Source of the DNA: Nitrospirota bacterium
Lineage (GTDB): Bacteria; Nitrospirota; JACRHJ01
Direction: 5' to 3'
NCBI GenBank assembly: GCA_021784575.1
Contig: JAJYHX010000009.1
Location: 24,477 to 88,476 of the forward strand
Length of the DNA: 64,000 bases
The position numbers and the translations under genes are program-made. The first letter of the stretch is position 1, and each line of letters starts with the position of its first letter. Below are positions 18,758-26,893 of this stretch, one piece after another. Below the pieces are notes generated by a model, which made no database searches, had not been told where the DNA came from, and saw only the letters and a list, made by a program, of their open reading frames with translations.

Positions 18758-19738
18758 TCAGCTAAATATTCCCCATGCCGCAATCCTTGCCGCCGATAGA
18801 ATTATCATCCCCAATATCGCCGTGGCATACATCAGCCGCACGGCTTCGCCTATCCTCTCCGGTTCGAGCGGGCGCGAAGCCTCGCCAATGAACGGCTTTG
18901 TGGATTTCACGCCGAAATAGGAATTTTCCCCTCCAAGCCGCACTCCGAGCGCCCCGGCAGCGGCCGCTTCCGGATAGCCGCTGTTGGGGCTTGGATGATT
19001 GCCGCCGTCGTGGATAACGGTCTTTATGGAGCTACCCCATGAATAACCGCCGACCGCCATGCCAAGCAGAAACGACGCAACCACAGTAAGCAGGGCTGAG
19101 AGTCTCGCCGGGATGAAGTTTGCGATGTCATCGAGCCGCGCCGCCGCGCGCCCGAAATAAACAAACCTTTCGTTTTTATATCCGAACATGGAGTCGAGCG
19201 TGTTCACCGCCTTGTATGCCATGGCAAGCGGCGCTCCGCCGATAGCGAGATAAAAAAGCGGGGCGATTATTCCGTCCGACGTGTTTTCCGCGACGGTCTC
19301 CACTGTCCCCCGCACTACCTGCGATGCGTCGAGACTTTCCGTGTCCCGGCCTACAATCATCGCAAGCCTTGCGCGCGTATCCGGCAGGTCTCCAACGGAT
19401 AGAGGTTTAAGCACATCCCTTGCGGCCGCTGCCAGGGACTTGGCCGAGAGCGTTGTATAGGCGAGGATTGCCTCAAACGCTACCCCTCCGCTTCTTCCGA
19501 GATGGACATAAGCGGCCTTTACAAAAAGATATGAAATAAAAAACGTGATGCTCACAACGGACAGGACGGCCGCAAAACCAGCCGCGAGGAGATACGTCTT
19601 CCCTAAACCAGGGCGGTTTAAAACCCGCTCAACCCTCTCGGAGAGCGCTCCGATTATCCTCACGGGGTGCGGCAGCCAGCGCGGGTCGCCGAGCAGGATG
19701 TCCATGAAAAAAGCGAGAGGAATAATCAACGGCGGCAT
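18758..19738 (-). CDS. cbiB: Adenosylcobinamide-phosphate synthase
   Basis: 326-residue inner-membrane enzyme attaching the aminopropanol (phosphate) arm to adenosylcobyric acid, i.e. the step between CobQ and the nucleotide-loop enzymes. It starts MPPLIIPLAFFMDILLGDPR with HPVRIIG. It contains ENTSDGIIAPLFYLAIGGAP and YKAVNTLDSMFGYKN and the expected hydrophobic segments. The start overlaps the kinase gene by 13 bp. An in-frame TTG three codons later (19729) is an alternative. The product of the next gene, CobD, supplies its substrate. Confidence 0.94.
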   Translation of the reverse strand: MPPLIIPLAFFMDILLGDPRWLPHPVRIIGALSERVERVLNRPGLGKTYLLAAGFAAVLSVVSITFFISYLFVKAAYVHLGRSGGVAFEAILAYTTLSAKSLAAAARDVLKPLSVGDLPDTRARLAMIVGRDTESLDASQVVRGTVETVAENTSDGIIAPLFYLAIGGAPLAMAYKAVNTLDSMFGYKNERFVYFGRAAARLDDIANFIPARLSALLTVVASFLLGMAVGGYSWGSSIKTVIHDGGNHPSPNSGYPEAAAAGALGVRLGGENSYFGVKSTKPFIGEASRPLEPERIGEAVRLMYATAILGMIILSAARIAAWGIFS

Positions 19739-22446
19739 TGGACGAGTTCTTTTATCTTTGAAAGAAATTCATCGGGTTTGAATGGCTTGGTAATATAGTC
19801 GTCCGCACCGGACTTGAAGCCTCTGTCCACCTCCCAGCGCTGGGCGCCGGCAGTGAACATAGCGATGGGTATGCCGCCGGTCTTTTGGTCGTTTTTTAAA
19901 ATCTCGCAGACTTCATAGCCGCTCATGTCCTCCATGTATACGTCGAGCAGGATGAGGTCGGGAGAACTCTCTCTGGCAAGCTCTATGCCCTCTTTTCCTC
20001 CCTTGGCCTTTATTATTTCATATTCCTCCTTCATAAGCCTTTCCGTAAGGGTCAGGATGTCCGTATCGTCTTCTATCAACAGCACCTTTGGCTTTCTCCC
20101 CGGCGTACTGGCTGCGCGCGGCCCGGCCAGAGCCGCGGAGGAGGATGTTTTCTGCTTTTCCCGGTATACGGCGGGCCTATCCACCGAGGTCTCAGCCACC
20201 ATACCCATGGTCGCCAGTTCCCCTGTCTGAACGCTTACCGGCAGAACTATATGAAACGTGCTGCCGGGGCAATGCACCGCGTCGTAGCCCGGGCTTTCAG
20301 CCCACAGCCTGCCGCCGTGAGCCTCGACAATGCCCCGCGCTATTGGAAGCCCAAGACCCACACCCCTCCCCAGGAAAGCGTATTTGCTGGTCGCGTGTTT
20401 GTCTATCTCCCCCACTTCATAGAACTTTTCAAAAATCCGATCAAGTTCGTCCTTGTCGAGCCCTATGCCCCCATCCGACACGACTATGTCAAGGTAGTCG
20501 GAGTCTCCCCTGACGGTAGCGCCGGGAAAGGCGCGCTCTTCCTTGAACTTCCTGAAAGAGACGGCTATCCTGCCGCCGTCAGGAGTAAACTTTATGGCGT
20601 TGCCGATAATATTTATAAGCACCTGGTGTATTCTTTTCCGGTCTATGGCCACGGGCGGCAGGCCGACAAATTCTTCCAGCAAAATCTCCTGCTTCCGCTG
20701 CCTCGTAAAGGTAGACAGCTCCTTTGTCACTTCCTGCACAAGCTCGCCGATATTGGTCGGCGAGAACGTAAGACGAAGGCCTTTCGCGTCTATCTGGGAT
20801 ACGTCGAGCATCTCCGTTATGATTGTTCTAAGCCTCTCGGCACCCTTCGAGATGCCCTCCAGGGCCTCCGTGACCTTCGGCTCCAGTTCTATGGACTGGT
20901 CGGAGAGAACGTTGCTCGAATATCCGGTTATCAGGGAAAGCGGCGTCCTCAACTCGTGTGACATCATCCCTAGAAAATGGTCTTTCATCCTGTCTATCCG
21001 GCGAAGCTCCACATTCGCGCGCTCGACTATTTCAAGATTCTCCCTGACCCGGTTCCTCGATTCCTCCACTTCGGCGGCAAATTTTTTGAGATCCACTTGC
21101 GAAGTCTCCAGCGCCTCCGTCCGCTCGTCCAGGTCCTCCATCATAGACAGCAGGGCGCGGTTCAGGTCTTCAAGCTCGACGGTTCGCGCCTTTACCTTCT
21201 CTTCAAGAGACTGCGTGAGGTCTTTCAGCTCAGAATTTGCCTTTTCAAGCTCCTCGCTCTTGCGGTTAACTTCCGTCTTATAAGCCTGAAGAGCGGCGGC
21301 CATCTCGTTGAAGGAATGCGCAAGGGTTCCTATCTCGTCATTGCGCCTGACCGGCAGGCTTACCGAGAAATCCCCCTCTGCTATCCTGCGCGAGAGCCTG
21401 CTTAACGAAACTATGGGTTCGGCAATCCTTTTGGACAAAAGGTATATGAGGAAGATTACGAGGATAAGCGTAAGCGCAATCGCTTTAAGAACCCGAAGCG
21501 TAAGGGCATGTACCGGGGCAAACGCGTCGCTATAATCTTCCTTTACGATAAAACCCCATTTCGTCTCCGGGATATAACGGTATACGGCAAGAACGTCCAC
21601 TCCCCTGTAATCCTTCGCCTCTATGACACCTTCACGACCCGATGCTGCGAGAAGCCCCGGCTTCGGGGCGTCTTTCAGTTTGAACTTCAGGTTCAACGGC
21701 GCATTCCTGTCGAAGCGCAGACGATTCAGAAAAACAAGGTAACCGTCCTCTATTTTGGTGAGGACGGTCTCGCCGGTTTTCCCCATGCCCGGCCAGCCGG
21801 CGAAGATGGGATAGAAGCTGTCGTCCATTCCGACAATAATGACGGCGGCTCCTATGAATTTGCCTTTCTTCATTATGGGAACGGAGAAGGCCATAACCAG
21901 CGCCTTCAGATACGGGTTATAATATATGCCCTTTACATAGACATCACTCTTGCCCTCGATGGCATTGACAAGAGCGCCCTTGAAATACTCCTGGTTCATG
22001 CGGACCTGTCCGACCATACCTTCGTCGTTTGATGCGACTATCCTGCCGGTTTTGTCTATTATGTTGGCCCGCAGGTAGGAATGCTCGAATGTCATGCCCT
22101 TAAGTATGTCGCGCAGTTCCAGGTATTGAGTGGTATGGAGAAAGGAGCTGGTATTTGGGAATTTCTCAAGGAAAGCGAGATATTGAGCTATTTTCGGGTT
22201 CATGGCAAGGAACCTCGCGTCGCTTTCCTTGCCGTCCAGCCAGGACTCTATTCTTGCCTTCTGGATGTCCGCGATGGATGTAAGATGCTCCTTTATTCTT
22301 TCGCGCAACGCGCTGTTCTCGCCATGGTAGGCTATTGAGCCGATTATGGAGAAGGGTATTATAATCAGGAGCACAAAATAAAGGATAAGCTTGGCCTTTA
22401 TGCTCCCCAGAAGCCTGACGCCCTTTATTTTTTCCAGTATTTTCAT
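19726..22446 (-). CDS. Hybrid sensor histidine kinase (Cache-HAMP-HisKA-HATPase-REC)
   Basis: About 906 residues in the inner membrane. TM1 is at about 18-42, followed by a periplasmic Cache-like sensor domain to about 310, TM2 (ALTLILVIFLIYLLSKRI), HAMP, a long coiled coil to about 480, HisKA with MSHELRTPLSLITGYSSN, and HATPase (SDGGIGLDKDELDRIFEKFY). The C-terminal receiver has Asp in LILLDVYMEDMSGYE. No separate output domain is present, so phosphate must pass to another regulator. The ATG at 22446 is chosen over a TTG three codons earlier; the ribosome-binding site is weak. It sits between cobQ and cbiB, overlapping cbiB, which is unusual for a sensor kinase. The ligand is unknown. Confidence 0.88.
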   Translation of the reverse strand: MKILEKIKGVRLLGSIKAKLILYFVLLIIIPFSIIGSIAYHGENSALRERIKEHLTSIADIQKARIESWLDGKESDARFLAMNPKIAQYLAFLEKFPNTSSFLHTTQYLELRDILKGMTFEHSYLRANIIDKTGRIVASNDEGMVGQVRMNQEYFKGALVNAIEGKSDVYVKGIYYNPYLKALVMAFSVPIMKKGKFIGAAVIIVGMDDSFYPIFAGWPGMGKTGETVLTKIEDGYLVFLNRLRFDRNAPLNLKFKLKDAPKPGLLAASGREGVIEAKDYRGVDVLAVYRYIPETKWGFIVKEDYSDAFAPVHALTLRVLKAIALTLILVIFLIYLLSKRIAEPIVSLSRLSRRIAEGDFSVSLPVRRNDEIGTLAHSFNEMAAALQAYKTEVNRKSEELEKANSELKDLTQSLEEKVKARTVELEDLNRALLSMMEDLDERTEALETSQVDLKKFAAEVEESRNRVRENLEIVERANVELRRIDRMKDHFLGMMSHELRTPLSLITGYSSNVLSDQSIELEPKVTEALEGISKGAERLRTIITEMLDVSQIDAKGLRLTFSPTNIGELVQEVTKELSTFTRQRKQEILLEEFVGLPPVAIDRKRIHQVLINIIGNAIKFTPDGGRIAVSFRKFKEERAFPGATVRGDSDYLDIVVSDGGIGLDKDELDRIFEKFYEVGEIDKHATSKYAFLGRGVGLGLPIARGIVEAHGGRLWAESPGYDAVHCPGSTFHIVLPVSVQTGELATMGMVAETSVDRPAVYREKQKTSSSAALAGPRAASTPGRKPKVLLIEDDTDILTLTERLMKEEYEIIKAKGGKEGIELARESSPDLILLDVYMEDMSGYEVCEILKNDQKTGGIPIAMFTAGAQRWEVDRGFKSGADDYITKPFKPDEFLSKIKELVQCRR

Positions 22447-22458
22447 GACGCTCAAGAA

Positions 22459-22505
22459 AGATAAAACCGGAACCCGATTTCCGGTTGATGAATCAGTTTA
22501 TTATA
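22459..22505 (-). promoter_or_regulatory. -10 element followed by a terminator-like hairpin in the kinase leader
   Basis: On the minus strand TGGTATAAT (extended -10, hexamer 22505-22500) has no clear -35. Some 13 bases on, the hairpin AACCGGAA-(6)-TTCCGGTT (22486-22465) is followed by TTTTAT. It could be the terminator of cobQ, or an attenuator in the short leader of the kinase gene. Confidence 0.45.
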
Positions 22506-22527
22506 CCAGAAAAAAACGATTTTTTAA

Positions 22528-24066
22528 TTATTTTATAAGGTTGAGAATTGCTTCCATGTCGATGTTCGCCTCCACCAGACCGGCAAGGGATTCAAGCGAT
22601 CTCTCCTTAAGCTCCGAATAATTAAGCGGCGGGGCGGGGCGGTTTTTCCTTTGTCTCAGGCCTGCAAGGAGCGCGCGGCGAAATTTGTCGTTATCGAAAA
22701 TCCCGTGAATATATGTCCCCCATGCGCCCGGCAGTCCCGCATCGGGCGGTAAACCGACCCGGCTTGCCGCGCCGTCATAATAACTTAACTTTTGGCCGTT
22801 TTTTTCGTTTATAACAAATAAAGGCGCAGCATTTCCCCCAAGCTCCGTTCTGCCCATATGTATCTCATATCCTATTAGCCGGCATATACCGCTTATGCGG
22901 CCGCCTGCGCCCAGGTATTTTCCGCTCACCTGCGCAGTAACTTTCTCCGCCGTCAGCACGGTATCGACATCGAGTATTCCCATGCCCGCCACCTGAGGCG
23001 TCACGGACTCCACGCCGTCCGGGTCCCGAATCGTATTACCAAGCATCTGATACCCGCCGCATATACCCGCAACATGGCCGCCGCAGGCATGGTAGCGGAC
23101 TACGGCGCTTTCAAGCCCTGTACTGCGAAGCTCAAGCAAATCCGAAATGGTATTTTTGCTCCCGGGGATTATCACCATGTCCGGACTCCCAAGCTCCCCA
23201 GGGCCCCGGACATAGCGCACCCGGACGTCCGGCTCGCGGGAGAGAGGGTCGAAATCCGTGAAGTTGGATATATGGTTAAGCCTTAAAACCGCTATGTCAA
23301 AAGCCCCGTCGTCGGAACAGGCGCCGGCGCCGTTTCCCGCGGTATCCAGCGCAACGCCGTCCTCTTCCTGAATATGTATGTCGTTAAAATACGGGATTAC
23401 ACCCAACACTGGCCTGCCGGTCTTTTGCAAGATGAAGTCCAGGCCGTCTTTCAAAAGCGACCTGTCGCCCCTGAACTTGTTTATTATAAAACCGGCGACC
23501 ATTTCCCGCTCGGAGCGGTCGAGAAGTTCCATTGTCCCGACCATCGAGGCAAATACCCCTCCCTTGTCTATATCCGCCGCAATCAAAACCTTCGCCCCGG
23601 CCATCTGCGCCGTCTTCATGTTCACAAAATCATGTTCCTTCAAATTTATCTCGGCGGGGCTTCCCGCTCCTTCGATGATTATCACATCATGCCCGGCCGA
23701 AAGCTCCCCGTAACATTCCCTTGTCACCCGAAACGCCTTTTCCTTATAAGCATGATACTCCCTGACCGACATGTTGCCGACGGCCCTCCCGCGTATTATC
23801 ACCTGCGCGCCCGTGTCGCTGTTGGCCTTCAGGAGGACAGGGTTCATCAACACCGACGGTGGAATCTTCGCCGCCTCCGCCTGGTACGCCTGCGCGCGAC
23901 CTATCTCTCCGCCTTCGGGGGTGATGAACGAGTTCAAAGCCATGTTCTGGGACTTGAAAGGCGCCACATTAACCCCGCGCCGGGCCAGTATTCTGCACAG
24001 GGCCGCAACTATCACGCTCTTCCCGACATGTGAGCCTGTCCCTTGCACCATCAGGGCTTTTGCCAT
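22528..24066 (-). CDS. cobQ: Cobyric acid synthase
   Basis: Glutamine- and ATP-dependent amidase that adds four amides to adenosylcobyrinate a,c-diamide. About 512 residues. The N-terminal dethiobiotin-synthetase-like domain has MVQGTGSHVGKSVIVAALCR, KSQNMALNS and EGAGSPAEINL. The C-terminal GATase has the nucleophile Cys in GICGGYQMLG and the IHMGRT region. The ATG at 24066 lies one base after the IMPase stop with GGAGG eleven bases upstream; a TTG at 24084 is less likely. cbiB and cobD, two genes on, continue the pathway. No cobalamin riboswitch is seen nearby. Confidence 0.95.
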   Translation of the reverse strand: MAKALMVQGTGSHVGKSVIVAALCRILARRGVNVAPFKSQNMALNSFITPEGGEIGRAQAYQAEAAKIPPSVLMNPVLLKANSDTGAQVIIRGRAVGNMSVREYHAYKEKAFRVTRECYGELSAGHDVIIIEGAGSPAEINLKEHDFVNMKTAQMAGAKVLIAADIDKGGVFASMVGTMELLDRSEREMVAGFIINKFRGDRSLLKDGLDFILQKTGRPVLGVIPYFNDIHIQEEDGVALDTAGNGAGACSDDGAFDIAVLRLNHISNFTDFDPLSREPDVRVRYVRGPGELGSPDMVIIPGSKNTISDLLELRSTGLESAVVRYHACGGHVAGICGGYQMLGNTIRDPDGVESVTPQVAGMGILDVDTVLTAEKVTAQVSGKYLGAGGRISGICRLIGYEIHMGRTELGGNAAPLFVINEKNGQKLSYYDGAASRVGLPPDAGLPGAWGTYIHGIFDNDKFRRALLAGLRQRKNRPAPPLNYSELKERSLESLAGLVEANIDMEAILNLIK

Positions 24067-24067
24067 T

Positions 24068-24901
24068 TTAAGAGCATCCTCCAAACGCTTTCAGAACCTT
24101 TTCCAGAACGGTTTTGTTGGATGCGCCGACAAACGGGGTCGTCCTTTCCAGACCAAGCGGGATGTCATCCAGTTGGTTGCCGGAGAGGTCGGTAAGCAAC
24201 CCCCCGGCCTCTTTTGCGATAAGCCATCCGGCGGAGAAATCAAAGCTCCGCGATGCGGACGGGACAATCAGGGCATCAGTGGCCCCGGCGGCGAGACAGG
24301 CGAGGTCGAGCGCCGTGCTGCCAAGACATCTCACCTTCCTTGCGCAGGATAGAAGCGGAATGGCCTTCTGAATATCCCTTTTGGGGGAAGCCGCCTCCAT
24401 GTTTACCATGCCGAGTTCGGTCCTGTCGGAGGTTGTTATACGAATCCCGTTTTTAAAGGCTCCGGCGCCTTTTATTGCCCAGAACTCGTCCCCGTTGCTT
24501 AAGTTTATTATATAGCCGAGCGTCACGTCGGAGAGTTTCCTGCCTTTTGCCATCACGAGAGCCGTCGAAAAAAACGGTATGCCATACTTCGCGTTGTTGC
24601 TGCCGTCTATCGGGTCTGCGAGTATTACGGCGTCCTCCCGCCCGAACCGCCTCTCTCCGAGTTCCTCGGATATGAAAGTAAACTGTTCGCCATCCGCATA
24701 AAGTTTTTCGAGCGTTTCGAGGATAGCGTCCTCGGCCTTCCTGTCGAGCACGAGTGTGGTGTCGCCGCCGGCGCCTTTTCCGAGCGGCTTGCCGTATCCC
24801 TTGCCCTTGAAGAGCTCGTCCATCTCGGAGCGCACTCTCGCCCCTGTTTCCTTGAAGGCGGAAAGCCAGCTGAAATTAAGCCGGTCAACCGGATTTTCCA
24901 T
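24068..24901 (-). CDS. Inositol monophosphatase family protein
   Basis: 277-residue Li-sensitive-phosphatase fold. Metal-binding residues are visible: EE at 79-80 (FISEELGER), DPIDGSNN at 96-103, and an Asp in the late SFDFSAGWLIAKEAGG (the usual WD is changed). Families of this fold act on inositol phosphates, PAP or fructose bisphosphate, and the substrate cannot be read here. The ATG overlaps the stop of the upstream aminoglycoside-phosphotransferase-like gene by one base, so a kinase and a phosphatase are translationally coupled. It precedes cobQ. Confidence 0.85.
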   Translation of the reverse strand: MENPVDRLNFSWLSAFKETGARVRSEMDELFKGKGYGKPLGKGAGGDTTLVLDRKAEDAILETLEKLYADGEQFTFISEELGERRFGREDAVILADPIDGSNNAKYGIPFFSTALVMAKGRKLSDVTLGYIINLSNGDEFWAIKGAGAFKNGIRITTSDRTELGMVNMEAASPKRDIQKAIPLLSCARKVRCLGSTALDLACLAAGATDALIVPSASRSFDFSAGWLIAKEAGGLLTDLSGNQLDDIPLGLERTTPFVGASNKTVLEKVLKAFGGCS

Positions 24902-25989
24902 CAGAAGAACCTCTTTCTGAACCTAAGGCCGCCCGATATATACCTGTTCACCCCCGCCGGGTCAAATAACCGCACCCTTAGAACTCCGTGCGCGAAAGCC
25001 AGCAATTTCCCGCGCACATCGTCCGCCACGCCAGCATAAAAAAGCGGGTTCGCCACAACCGCCGCCCGAAAGGCATAGAAAGGCGCGGATACCTCGTTAA
25101 TCGCTCCGTCTCCGGATACCGCGATATATTCATCGTAAAAAAGGGACAGCGCTTCATCGTACGCTCCGGCCATTTCCCCGTATTCCATGAGCGAAAAGAA
25201 AATATAGTTTATGCAAAGGGCCGTCACATCGTCGGCAGGCTCCCCGTACTCCCCGCGGCTTCTGTCAAGCAGGCAAAAGGATTTCCTGCCATTGAAGAGG
25301 ATGTTGCCGGGATGGAAATCGCCGTGCACACGCGAAAGCCGCCCCGTTTTCCCTTTTAATACCGCCCTCCAGTCGATACATGCCTTCTCGATCGCCGCCA
25401 TTTCGCGCAGATTGGTGAAGCGGTTATCTTCCGTATACGTATCGAAGACTCCCATCAGGCACTCGCCATGCCCTATTATATCGCGGACTTTCCGAAGATA
25501 AAGGCTTGGCGCGTCTTTTTTTTTGGCGTGCGCGCGGGCGATAAACCTGGCGAGCGCGGACACGCGCTCCCTGTCCTGCCGCCGAAGATTTTTTAATCCT
25601 TTCATTTCGCGCAGGTCATCAAAATAGCTTGCCCCTTCGCCTTCCTCCATCACGAGATAATATTCAGCCCCGCCGGAAATGGACATTGCGGAGCCGTCCG
25701 GTTGTATTGAGAAGACATCCAAGGCTTTTACGTGAGACGGAAACTTCCCGTAGTTTTCAAACGCCAGGAGAAATACTCCCGCTCTGTCGGAGGGATAGTC
25801 GTGGCCGAGGCCGATATGTTTGTCAAGCGCCTTTATTATGACCTTCCGGGCCGCGCCGTTGCGGATAAAGCTTGCCCTGTAGCCCCTCCCATGACTGCCT
25901 CTTCCAAGCGCCGAGAGGCGGACGCTCCCGTGGACTGCGCCGAAAGCCGATTGCAGGCACTCCGCAAACCTCGCGGCGGAGGGTTTCAA
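24901..25989 (-). CDS. Aminoglycoside phosphotransferase-fold kinase
   Basis: 362-residue APH/choline-kinase-fold protein. The catalytic loop is VHGDFHPGNI (221-230) and the metal-binding Asp is in LLDRSRGEYGEPADD. An ATP-binding lysine is plausible in RKVIIKALDK. Such kinases phosphorylate small alcohols, sugars or antibiotics. Its location in a biosynthetic operon next to an IMPase-like phosphatase argues for a metabolic role rather than resistance, but that is inference. It overlaps the lipoprotein gene by 4 bp (ATGA) and the phosphatase gene by 1 bp. Confidence 0.82.
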   Translation of the reverse strand: MKPSAARFAECLQSAFGAVHGSVRLSALGRGSHGRGYRASFIRNGAARKVIIKALDKHIGLGHDYPSDRAGVFLLAFENYGKFPSHVKALDVFSIQPDGSAMSISGGAEYYLVMEEGEGASYFDDLREMKGLKNLRRQDRERVSALARFIARAHAKKKDAPSLYLRKVRDIIGHGECLMGVFDTYTEDNRFTNLREMAAIEKACIDWRAVLKGKTGRLSRVHGDFHPGNILFNGRKSFCLLDRSRGEYGEPADDVTALCINYIFFSLMEYGEMAGAYDEALSLFYDEYIAVSGDGAINEVSAPFYAFRAAVVANPLFYAGVADDVRGKLLAFAHGVLRVRLFDPAGVNRYISGGLRFRKRFF

Positions 25990-26831
25990 TTGTGTCCTCT
26001 TGCAGCAAATTTTTTTGAAAGCGTCTCGGCAACATTGGCGCCGGGGTAATGCCTGTCTATTGTAAGAACTTTTGCGAATTCTTTCATGGCAAGCCTGTAT
26101 TGGCCGCTGTTGTAGTATGCTACTCCAAGGTTGTTGTGGTATCTGACCTCGTTCGGTTTCATAGTCAAAAGCCTCTGATAAATCCTTATGGCATCCTGGC
26201 TTCTGCCTGTCCTGTTATAAACGAAACCGAGATACTGGAGCGCGTCTTCGTCGTCCGGCTTGAGTCTCACGGCAGTCTCCCAGCACAATATCGCACCCCG
26301 GGTATCGCCCAGTTTGTCATCCGCGAGTCCCAGGTTGACATAGTTCTGCGGGTCGCGAGGGTTTTGCCGCACAGCCTTGTCGAACATATTCTTTGCGTTT
26401 ACAAACTGCCCAAGCTTAGCGTAGCATTCGCCGAGCATCGACTCGGCGCGCGGGTCGCTCGGTTTAAGGATAAGAGAATTGCTCAGGGCATCGACCTCCT
26501 GCTCCAGAAGTCCTATCTTGTCGAGCGCTACCGCCATGTCCATGTATACTTCCTGTCTGTCAGGCTCAAGGTCTATCGACCGTTTATACTCCGCAACGGC
26601 GTCCGCCGTCCGCCCAAGTCTGTCCAGCGACCGTCCGAGGTTATAATGCGCCCTGGCCATATCCTTTACGTCCAGCCGCTTGTTCTGCACAACCTTTCCG
26701 TAAAGCTCCACCGCCTTCTGGTAATCCCCTCGCCGGAATGCAGCGTCGGCCTTTTTGAAAGGACTGCCGCAGCCAACCGCAGTCATCATGAATATTAGTA
26801 TAATTATGTATACGGCCTTATCCGCCCTCAT
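25986..26831 (-). CDS. TPR-repeat lipoprotein
   Basis: 281 residues. The signal peptide ends in a lipobox, TAVGCGS, with the lipidated Cys at 21. About seven tetratricopeptide repeats follow (e.g. DYQKAVELYGKVVQ, RTADAVAEYKRSIDLEPDR, RSQDAIRIYQRLLTMKPNE). A membrane-tethered scaffold in the periplasm is likely; partners are unknown. The start has AAGGAGG upstream. It lies 62 bp after the nnr gene and is coupled to the downstream kinase gene. Confidence 0.88.
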   Translation of the reverse strand: MRADKAVYIIILIFMMTAVGCGSPFKKADAAFRRGDYQKAVELYGKVVQNKRLDVKDMARAHYNLGRSLDRLGRTADAVAEYKRSIDLEPDRQEVYMDMAVALDKIGLLEQEVDALSNSLILKPSDPRAESMLGECYAKLGQFVNAKNMFDKAVRQNPRDPQNYVNLGLADDKLGDTRGAILCWETAVRLKPDDEDALQYLGFVYNRTGRSQDAIRIYQRLLTMKPNEVRYHNNLGVAYYNSGQYRLAMKEFAKVLTIDRHYPGANVAETLSKKFAARGHN

Positions 26832-26893
26832 CTTAAAGCTACCTCCTTAAAACTAATCCGTAACTCCCACGCGAAAATAAAAATTATGCGCCG

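Noticed and set aside
24067..24100. Cobalamin riboswitch controlling cobQ
   Set aside because: cobQ starts one base after the preceding gene, and no B12-box-like sequence was found in this or neighbouring gaps.
25200..25700. Antibiotic-resistance aminoglycoside phosphotransferase
   Set aside because: Only the kinase fold is visible, and the operon context is biosynthetic; a resistance role is not supported.
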